A DNA stretch of 64,000 nucleotides from Thalassobius vesicularis (lineage in GTDB: Bacteria; Pseudomonadota; Alphaproteobacteria; Rhodobacterales; Rhodobacteraceae), in contig NZ_SSMD01000001.1 in NCBI RefSeq assembly GCF_004799325.1, positions 124,001-188,000 on the forward strand, given 5' to 3'. The notes beneath the pieces were generated by a model, which was given only the letters and a program-made list of their open reading frames with translations, did no database searches and was not told the DNA's origin. Numbering within the stretch: position 1 is the stretch's first letter; every line of letters starts with the position of its first letter. Position numbers and translations under genes: made by a program. Positions 58,762 through 64,000 of this stretch are shown here, in pieces.

Positions 58762-59262
58762 TCAGGCCAGGCGGTTCAGCCGCTCTTCCAGAACGTCGAA
58801 CGGAACGCCCGGTTCGTCCTTGGCGCAGCGGATCACCAGCGAGGTTTTCACGCTCGCCACGTTTTCCGCGGCCGTCAGCTGGCCGGTCAGGAACGACTGG
58901 AACGTGCTCAGGTCCGGCGCGACGCATTTCAGGATGAAATCCACCTCGCCGTTCAGCATGTGGCATTCGCGGACCAGCGGCCAGTCGCGGCAGCGTTGCT
59001 CGAACTTGGACAGGTCCGACTCGGCCTGGCTTTGCAGCCCGACCATCGCAAAGACCTGCACCTCAAAGCCCAATTCACGCGAATCAACCTTGGCGTGATA
59101 GCCCTGGATAAAGCCCGCCTCCTCCAGCGTACGCACGCGGCGCAGGCAGGGCGGCGCGGAAATGCCCACGCGTTTGGCCAGCTCGACGTTGGTCATACGA
59201 CCATCCGCCTGCAGTTCGGCCAGAATTTTACGATCAATGGGATCCAGACGCGAGGTGGGCAT
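58762..59262 (-). CDS. Lrp/AsnC-family transcriptional regulator
   Basis: A 166-residue regulator, started at 59262 behind a strong GGAGGAT. The helix-turn-helix is LDPIDRKILAELQADGRMTN, then VELAKRVGISAPPCLRRVRTL, and the RAM ligand domain starts near residue 70 (HAKVDSRELGFEVQVFAMV). The APPC motif in the recognition helix is shared with many Lrp-like regulators. It is divergent from trxB. The target is unknown. The frame is open upstream, but that is the trxB promoter region. Confidence 0.92.
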   Translation of the reverse strand: MPTSRLDPIDRKILAELQADGRMTNVELAKRVGISAPPCLRRVRTLEEAGFIQGYHAKVDSRELGFEVQVFAMVGLQSQAESDLSKFEQRCRDWPLVRECHMLNGEVDFILKCVAPDLSTFQSFLTGQLTAAENVASVKTSLVIRCAKDEPGVPFDVLEERLNRLA

Positions 59263-59463
59263 AACTATCCTCCTATGAGGCGGTTTCTTATAACACCCGC
59301 ATTCTACACGCAATATTATTTCGTCACCCGGCAACATCGTTGCAAAACGTTTACGTGATATGCCTGTTTTCCAACCCCGGCCCATCCCATTGCAGGGGGT
59401 TTTACACCGCGCCCCGCCGGATTATATGCGTTAGCGACACATCAAGATCGAAAAGGGAAAGCC

Positions 59464-60405
59464 ATGGCCGACACGCGACACACCAAGGTTCTGATCATCG
59501 GCTCCGGTCCGGCGGGCTACACGGCTGGCGTTTATGCCGCGCGCGCCATGCTGTCCCCGATCCTGGTGCAGGGGATTGAACCCGGCGGCCAGCTGACCAC
59601 CACGACCGAGGTCGAAAACTACCCCGGCTTCGTCGAGATTCAGGGCCCCGACCTGATGATCAAGATGCAAGAGCACGCCACCGAAATGGGGTGCGAGATC
59701 ATCGGCGACATCATCACCTCGCTCGACACCTCCAAGCGCCCGTTCACGGCGACCAGCGACTCGGGCACCGTCTATACCGCCGACGCGGTCATTCTAGCCA
59801 CCGGCGCCCGCGCCAAGTGGCTGGGCCTGCCGTCCGAGGACGCCTACAAGGGCTTCGGCGTTTCCGCCTGCGCCACCTGTGACGGCTTCTTTTATCGCGG
59901 GCAGGAAATCGTTGTGATCGGTGGCGGCAACACCGCCGTCGAAGAGGCGCTCTTCCTGACCAACTTCGCCAGCAAGGTCACCCTGATCCACCGCCGCGAC
60001 GAGCTGCGCGCCGAAAAGATCCTGATCGACCGCCTGATGAAGAACCCCAAGATCGAGCCGCTGTGGTTCCACACCCTTGACGAAGTCGTGGGCGAGGATA
60101 ACCCCAAGGGCGTCTCGGCTGTGCGCGTCAAGCATGTCGAAACCGGCGAGATTTCCGAGATCCCCTGCAAGGGCGTTTTCGTTGCGATCGGCCACGCCCC
60201 CGCGAACGAGTTGGTCAAGGACGTGCTGGAAATGCACGACGGCGGCTATGTCACCGTCAAGCCCGGCTCGACCGAGACCTCGATCCCCGGCATCTTCGCC
60301 GCGGGTGACCTGACCGACCACAAGTACCGTCAGGCCATCACCTCGGCCGGGATGGGCTGCATGGCCGCGCTGGACGCGGAACGCTGGCTCGCCGGACAAG
60401 AGTAA
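59464..60405 (+). CDS. trxB: Thioredoxin-disulfide reductase
   Basis: An FAD flavoprotein that reduces thioredoxin with NADPH. The 313-residue sequence has the FAD-binding [16 protein letters not shown], the redox-active CATC (Cys136-Cys139), NADPH-binding [15 protein letters not shown] and the C-terminal [17 protein letters not shown]. Length is normal. Divergent from an Lrp-type regulator; ends in a clear terminator at 60424. Confidence 0.97.
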   Translation: MADTRHTKVLIIGSGPAGYTAGVYAARAMLSPILVQGIEPGGQLTTTTEVENYPGFVEIQGPDLMIKMQEHATEMGCEIIGDIITSLDTSKRPFTATSDSGTVYTADAVILATGARAKWLGLPSEDAYKGFGVSACATCDGFFYRGQEIVVIGGGNTAVEEALFLTNFASKVTLIHRRDELRAEKILIDRLMKNPKIEPLWFHTLDEVVGEDNPKGVSAVRVKHVETGEISEIPCKGVFVAIGHAPANELVKDVLEMHDGGYVTVKPGSTETSIPGIFAAGDLTDHKYRQAITSAGMGCMAALDAERWLAGQE

Positions 60406-60423
60406 TCCGACCCATCCGTTTCG

Positions 60424-60451
60424 AAAGCCCGGCCAATGTGCCGGGCTTTTT
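60424..60451 (+). terminator. Intrinsic terminator of trxB
   Basis: AAAGCCCGG pairs with CCGGGCTTT across an eight-base loop, followed by a T-run, 18 bases after the stop. Confidence 0.9.
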
Positions 60452-60546
60452 CGCGTTTTGGGGATTTGGGTGGCAGAATTTCCCTTTCTCTGCGGAAAAC
60501 CGGCCTGCGACAAAGTTTGTTCTTTCTTGAACGCAGATTTCCTGTA

Positions 60547-60566
60547 TGTGTTCACCAGTGAACACA
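60547..60566. promoter_or_regulatory. Perfect 20-bp inverted repeat upstream of the MarR-Sat-CysC gene
   Basis: TGTGTTCACCAGTGAACACA: two 9-bp arms around a 2-bp centre, ending 16 bases before the ATG. This is the size and position expected for a winged-helix dimer operator. The obvious candidate is the winged-helix domain encoded by the same gene, implying autoregulation. Confidence 0.75.
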
Positions 60567-60582
60567 CCTTGAGTCGAAGGCC

Positions 60583-62664
60583 ATGTCGCCCAATCCCATG
60601 ACCAAATCGGATGTTGCGGAAGAAGACCTGCTCTTCCGTCTCCTGCGCCAGCTTGATCAGGCGCCGGAGGCTTCGCAGCGCTCGACGGCTCAGGCGCTGG
60701 GGATTTCCCTCGGACGGCTGAACACGCAGCTGCGCGCTGCGGCAGAGGCCGGGTTCATCAAGATCACCGAACGTGCCGGACCCGACAAACGTCAACGTTT
60801 CGCCTATGCGCTGACCGCGCGCGGCGCGACGGAAAAAATCCGGCTCACCGATCGGTTCCTGACGCGCAAGCTGGCGGAATACGATCACCTCCACGCAGAA
60901 CTCACCGGCACGTCCAGCGGCCTAATTACCTTGAAAACTAGGGCTAAATTCATGCAAAACAACCTTACACCGATCCCCGAACTCTATGTCTCCGCCGACT
61001 CGGCGCAGAAGCTGAAGACGGAAGCGGCCGATCTGGTCAGCTGGGATCTGACCCCGCGCCAGATCTGTGACCTGGAGCTGCTGATGAACGGCGGCTTCTA
61101 CCCGCTGAAGGGCTTCCTGGGCGAAAACGACTACAACTCGGTCGTCGAAAACATGCGCCTCGAAGATGGCAGCCTGTGGCCGATGCCGATCACCCTGGAC
61201 GTTGGCACCGACTTTGCCGACAAGCTGGAAATCGGTCAGGACATCGCCCTGCGCGATCAGGAAGGCGTGATCCTTGCGACCATGACCGTGACCGACCGTT
61301 GGGAAGCCGACAAATCGAACGAAGCTGAAAAGGTCTTCGGCGCCGATGACCTGGCCCACCCCGCCGTCAACTACCTGCACAACACCGCTGGCCGCATCTA
61401 TCTGGGTGGCCCGATCACCGGCATCCAGCAGCCCGTGCACTACGATTTCAAGGCCCGCCGCGACACCCCGAACGAGCTGCGCGCCTACTTCCGCAAGCTG
61501 GGCTGGCGCAAGGTCGTCGCCTTCCAGACCCGCAACCCGCTGCACCGCGCCCACCAAGAGCTGACCTTCCGCGCCGCGCGCGAAGCTCAGGCCAACCTGC
61601 TGATCCACCCCGTCGTCGGCATGACCAAGCCCGGTGACGTCGACCACTTCACCCGCGTGCGCTGCTACGAGGCCGTCCTGGACAAGTACCCGGCCGCCAC
61701 CACCACCATGTCGCTGCTGAACCTGGCCATGCGTATGGCTGGCCCGCGCGAAGCGGTCTGGCACGGCCTGATCCGTAAAAACCACGGCTGCACTCACTTC
61801 ATCGTTGGCCGCGACCACGCCGGACCGGGCAAGAACAGCCAGGGTCAGGACTTCTACGGCCCCTACGACGCGCAGGAGCTGTTCAAGAAGCACGAAGAAG
61901 AAATCGGCCTGGAAATGGTCGACTTCAAGCACATGGTCTACGTGCAAGAGAAGGCGCAGTACTTCCCCGTTTCCGAGGTCCCCGAGGGCGATACTGTCCT
62001 GGACATCTCGGGCACCGAACTGCGTCGCCGCCTGCGTGAAGGCCTGGAGATCCCCGAGTGGTTCTCGTTCCCCGAAGTCGTGCAGGAACTGCGCCGCACC
62101 TCGCCGCCGCGCTCCAAGCAAGGCTTCACCGTGTTCTTCACCGGTCTGTCGGGTTCCGGCAAATCGACCATCGCCAACGCTCTGATGGTCAAGCTGATGG
62201 AGATGGGCGGCCGCCCCGTGACCCTGCTGGACGGCGATGTTGTGCGTAAGCACCTGTCGTCGGAACTGGGCTTCTCGAAAGAGCACCGCGACATCAACAT
62301 CAAGCGGATCGGCTACGTCGCCTCCGAGATCACCAAGAATGGTGGTATCGCGATCTGTGCGCCCATCGCGCCCTACACCGCGACCCGCCGCGCCGTGCGC
62401 GAGATGGTCGAAACCTACGGCGCCTTCGTCGAAGTGCACGTCGCCACCTCGCTGGAAGAGTGCGAAGCGCGCGACCGCAAGGGCCTGTACAAGCTGGCCC
62501 GCGAAGGCAAGATCAAGGAGTTCACCGGGATTTCCGATCCCTATGAATCCCCGACCGCTGCCGAGCTGGTCGTCGAAACCGAGAACGTCGAGGTCGATCA
62601 CTGCGCCCATCAGGTCCTGCTGAAGCTGGAATCGATGGGTCTGATCTCGGGCGGCTGGGGCTAA
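60583..62664 (+). CDS. MarR/EPS-type winged-helix domain fused in frame to bifunctional sulfate adenylyltransferase/adenylylsulfate kinase
   Basis: A single 693-residue frame joins three parts. Residues about 15-110 form a winged helix of the MarR EPS-associated type (EDLLFRLLRQLDQAPEASQR, STAQALGISLGRLNTQL, then TARGATEKIRLTDRFL). From Met124 (60952) it is a complete 570-residue Sat/CysC as seen in Rhodobacterales: ATP sulfurylase (QTRNPLHRAH, His321/His324; GRDHAG) and APS kinase with P-loop GLSGSGKST (521-529). It activates sulfate to APS and then PAPS. The joining segment (60895-60951) is AT-richer, and all stops in it are out of frame, so it looks like a former intergenic spacer. Either this is a real regulator-enzyme fusion, or translation restarts at 60952, where only a weak AGGG serves as ribosome-binding site. 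No cysDN genes are here. Confidence 0.9.
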   Translation: MSPNPMTKSDVAEEDLLFRLLRQLDQAPEASQRSTAQALGISLGRLNTQLRAAAEAGFIKITERAGPDKRQRFAYALTARGATEKIRLTDRFLTRKLAEYDHLHAELTGTSSGLITLKTRAKFMQNNLTPIPELYVSADSAQKLKTEAADLVSWDLTPRQICDLELLMNGGFYPLKGFLGENDYNSVVENMRLEDGSLWPMPITLDVGTDFADKLEIGQDIALRDQEGVILATMTVTDRWEADKSNEAEKVFGADDLAHPAVNYLHNTAGRIYLGGPITGIQQPVHYDFKARRDTPNELRAYFRKLGWRKVVAFQTRNPLHRAHQELTFRAAREAQANLLIHPVVGMTKPGDVDHFTRVRCYEAVLDKYPAATTTMSLLNLAMRMAGPREAVWHGLIRKNHGCTHFIVGRDHAGPGKNSQGQDFYGPYDAQELFKKHEEEIGLEMVDFKHMVYVQEKAQYFPVSEVPEGDTVLDISGTELRRRLREGLEIPEWFSFPEVVQELRRTSPPRSKQGFTVFFTGLSGSGKSTIANALMVKLMEMGGRPVTLLDGDVVRKHLSSELGFSKEHRDINIKRIGYVASEITKNGGIAICAPIAPYTATRRAVREMVETYGAFVEVHVATSLEECEARDRKGLYKLAREGKIKEFTGISDPYESPTAAELVVETENVEVDHCAHQVLLKLESMGLISGGWG

Positions 62665-62687
62665 GTCCCTCGCCTTCGGAACAATCG

Positions 62688-62717
62688 GGCGCGCCCTTCG
62701 CGGGGCGCGCCTTTTTC
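62688..62717 (+). terminator. Intrinsic terminator of the Sat-CysC gene
   Basis: GGCGCGCCC-TTCGC-GGGGCGCGCC followed by TTTTT. The stem is 9 bp and very GC-rich, 24 bases after the stop codon. Confidence 0.9.
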
Positions 62718-62869
62718 ATGGTCAGTGCTGAAAATAGTCATTCCATCCCTCCTGTGGCCGGGGCGCAGGGACAGGGATAGAACGGTTGCCTTAACAACAG
62801 CCTAATGGGGACGGATGTGCCGCCAAAACGGGCGTACGAAAACCGGCGAAATTCTTACGATTCTCGCGG

Positions 62870-62884
62870 TTAACGGATCGTTAC
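62870..62884. promoter_or_regulatory. CtrA-like site downstream of DUF1150
   Basis: TTAA-CGGATCG-TTAC differs from the CtrA consensus TTAA-N7-TTAA by one base. On the other strand it reads GTAA-N7-TTAACC. It lies just past the stop of the DUF1150 gene in an otherwise empty gap of about 220 bases, so it may be fortuitous. Confidence 0.35.
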
Positions 62885-62885
62885 C

Positions 62886-63113
62886 TCAGTGCACCGCGAC
62901 CGGCGCCAGGTCGTGCTGACGGGCCAGCAGGAAGGCCAGTTTGCGGTCATTGACCAGCGCCAGACGCTCGCCCTCGACGTTGCAGACGGCATAAAGCGTC
63001 GATTTTCCCTGTGCCTGTTCGCGCAGTTCCACCGGCAGGTCGGCCACCTTGACCGAGCGGACATAGACGATCCGGTTCTGGTCGTCGGTGCCGAAATCGT
63101 ATTTCGTATCCAT
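62886..63113 (-). CDS. DUF1150 family protein
   Basis: A 75-residue protein of the alphaproteobacterial DUF1150 family, commonly encoded next to small heat-shock proteins. Features are RIVYVRSVKVADLPVELREQ, LYAVCNVEGERLALVNDRKL and AFLLARQHDLAPVAVH. It follows hsp20 by three bases, so it is in the same heat-inducible transcript; a role with the chaperone is inferred from this linkage only. Confidence 0.92.
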   Translation of the reverse strand: MDTKYDFGTDDQNRIVYVRSVKVADLPVELREQAQGKSTLYAVCNVEGERLALVNDRKLAFLLARQHDLAPVAVH

Positions 63114-63116
63114 GAC

Positions 63117-63530
63117 TTAACCCCTTTTGATCTTGATGCTCTGCACCACCGTCTCGGGCTGGACGCGGTTCAGGTCGACGTGCAGCAGGCCGTTTTCCAT
63201 CACGGCCTCGCCCACCTCGACCCCGTCCGCCAGCACGAAACTGCGCTGGAACTGTCGCGCCGCGATGCCCCGGTGCAGGAACACCCGGCCTTCCAACTCT
63301 TCGCGTTGCCGACCCCGGATCACCAGTTGCCGATCCTCAAGCGTGATCGCCAGTTCATCCTCGGCAAAACCGGCCACGGCCAGCGTAATTCTGTAAGAGT
63401 TTTCAGAGGTTTGTTCGATATTGAAGGGCGGATACCCCTCGTTGCCGGACTTCGCGTTACGCTCCAGCAGGCGTTCCAGCTGGTCAAAACCCAGCAGATA
63501 CGGGTGCGACCCCAAGGTAAGTTTCGTCAT
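63117..63530 (-). CDS. Small heat-shock protein, Hsp20/IbpA type
   Basis: A 137-residue holdase chaperone that binds unfolding proteins. The start at 63530 is set by AAGGA. The alpha-crystallin domain runs from about residue 30 to 125: NIEQTSENSYRITLAVAGFA, then ELAITLEDRQLVIRGRQ, GIAARQFQRSFVLADGVEV and ENGLLHVDLNRV. It begins MTKLTLGSHPYLLGFDQLER, the IbpA-like N-terminus. A heat-shock promoter of sigma-32 type lies upstream (63600-63626). Cotranscribed with DUF1150. Confidence 0.96.
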   Translation of the reverse strand: MTKLTLGSHPYLLGFDQLERLLERNAKSGNEGYPPFNIEQTSENSYRITLAVAGFAEDELAITLEDRQLVIRGRQREELEGRVFLHRGIAARQFQRSFVLADGVEVGEAVMENGLLHVDLNRVQPETVVQSIKIKRG

Positions 63531-63599
63531 CGGCACGTCCTTACGGCTAAGCGACAGTCCAAATACGCAGGCCCCGTTGCGGCGACCTACCCTTGAAAT

Positions 63600-63626
63600 A
63601 TGGGGGCGCAATGGAAAGGGCGCAAG
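63600..63626 (-). promoter_or_regulatory. Sigma-32 (RpoH) promoter of hsp20-DUF1150
   Basis: On the minus strand CTTGCGC (63620-63626), a 14-base spacer, then CCCCAT (63600-63605) continuing ATTT. The E. coli consensus is CTTGAAA-N11-16-CCCCAT-T; the -10 half is a full match. It predicts a leader of about 60 bases. Confidence 0.7.
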
Positions 63627-63689
63627 GGCTTTGCGAAAAGGTTGGTTTTCAGTATGTTACAGCAGCAGAGAACAACAAGAATCACAGCC

Positions 63690-63914
63690 ATGAACGCCCA
63701 AAGCGACATTTCGATGAAAACCGAAGACGTGCTGCGGGTAGAGCTGGAGGTTTTCCGCCGCGAACACCGCGATCTGGACGAGGCGATCATCGCCATGGTC
63801 GAACGCGGCACCGCCGATCAGCTGACGATCCAGCGCCTGAAAAAGAAAAAGCTGCGGCTAAAGGACATGATCGCCCTGATCGAGGATCGCCTGACCCCGG
63901 ACATCATTGCGTAA
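63690..63914 (+). CDS. DUF465 (YdcH-like) protein
   Basis: A 74-residue coiled-coil protein of the DUF465 family. The core VLRVELEVFRREHRDLDEAI, then QLTIQRLKKKKLRLKDMI, is the family pattern. The ATG at 63690 lacks a good ribosome-binding site; an internal ATG at 63714 is an alternative. It precedes purE by 50 bases. Function unknown; short coiled coils of this kind are often cotranscribed with housekeeping genes. Confidence 0.88.
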   Translation: MNAQSDISMKTEDVLRVELEVFRREHRDLDEAIIAMVERGTADQLTIQRLKKKKLRLKDMIALIEDRLTPDIIA

Positions 63915-63964
63915 CGCGCCGCCTTGGCTATAGTGCGCGCTCCTGAAGGCAAAAGGGGCACGGA

Positions 63965-64000
63965 ATGACGGACGTGAAAGTAGGCATCATCATGGGCAGC
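63965..64000 (+). CDS. purE: Start of N5-carboxyaminoimidazole ribonucleotide mutase, truncated by the window
   Basis: The first 12 codons read MTDVKVGIIMGS, the exact PurE opening (the next residues normally are DSDW). It is preceded by AAAAGGGG. The enzyme works in the sixth step of purine biosynthesis. The rest is beyond the right edge. Confidence 0.75.
   Translation, partial: MTDVKVGIIMGS

Noticed and set aside
60922-62610. 562-codon minus-strand frame opposite the sulfate-activation gene
   Set aside because: Shadow of the Sat-CysC coding sequence; no motifs, no ribosome-binding site.
1-64000. Prophage, IS element, CRISPR or integrated island
   Set aside because: No integrase, transposase, terminal repeats or repeat-spacer arrays were seen; gene content is chromosomal housekeeping throughout.

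Overview
This is 64 kb of ordinary alphaproteobacterial chromosome, GC-rich, almost certainly from the order Rhodobacterales (Roseobacter/Rhodobacter type). The grounds are GcrA and a perfect CtrA box (TTAA-N7-TTAA), FNR boxes of the FnrL type, the fused Sat/CysC sulfate-activation enzyme, families largely seen in this group (DUF6455, DUF1150, DUF1467, DUF465), the PCuAC/DUF2946 copper pair, and the intergenic GAGTATTT...AGAAAGAAG repeat I associate with these genomes. I saw no prophage, integrase, transposase, CRISPR array, rRNA or tRNA. Species cannot be named from this window.

Layout. 1-6.3 kb: tail of a periplasmic-binding-type protein, glnD, murJ, an inactive-looking rhomboid and trpS. 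6.3-12.1 kb: L,D-transpeptidase, two secreted proteins of unknown role, an IlvE-type aminotransferase, a low-molecular-weight tyrosine phosphatase that has lost its normal stop, a sirtuin, a copper-chaperone pair and rpmB. 12.3-19 kb: meaB, hrpB, Nudix, PiT phosphate transporter and gcrA with an attenuator-like leader. 19-27 kb: orphan ABC-2 permease, argD-argF, lytic transglycosylase, AsmA, rimO, CDGSH protein, dgkA. 27-30 kb: DUF4405 membrane protein behind a structured element, then four paralogous DUF6455 Cys proteins driven by two FNR-box promoters. 30-37.6 kb: HDAC-like amidohydrolase, nitroreductase, CysZ-like protein, methylmalonyl-CoA epimerase, receiver protein, GNAT, DUF1501/DUF1800 pair. 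37.7-45 kb: aspS, pabB-pabC, carB. 45-47 kb: a 516-bp regulatory gap with a CtrA box and a probable small RNA, then a LuxR solo with a HTH partner. 47-54.4 kb: tdk, FabH-like synthase, hydroxyacid dehydrogenase-csaA-proC operon, YbjN, and arginase-ornithine cyclodeaminase with a divergent Lrp regulator. 54.4-64 kb: UbiK, lgt-NDUFAF7-pgeF operon, a Hint-domain protein, Lrp/trxB pair, a MarR-like/Sat/CysC fusion, hsp20-DUF1150 behind a sigma-32 promoter, DUF465 and the start of purE.

Functional themes. Nitrogen and arginine metabolism recur (glnD, argD, argF, carB, proC, arginase, ocd), as do cell-cycle control (gcrA, CtrA box) and envelope biogenesis (murJ, lgt, L,D-transpeptidase, Slt, AsmA). 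MeaB and methylmalonyl-CoA epimerase indicate an active methylmalonyl-CoA route.

Most notable items: (i) an in-frame fusion of a MarR/EPS-type winged helix to ATP sulfurylase/APS kinase, with a perfect 20-bp operator-like palindrome just upstream; (ii) the DUF6455 array with two FNR boxes placed near -41 of their promoters; (iii) a terminator-like hairpin inside the gcrA leader; (iv) a candidate sRNA with a strong terminator beside a CtrA box; (v) a structured element before the DUF4405 gene; (vi) a dispersed intergenic repeat family, one copy of which now encodes the tail of a phosphatase.
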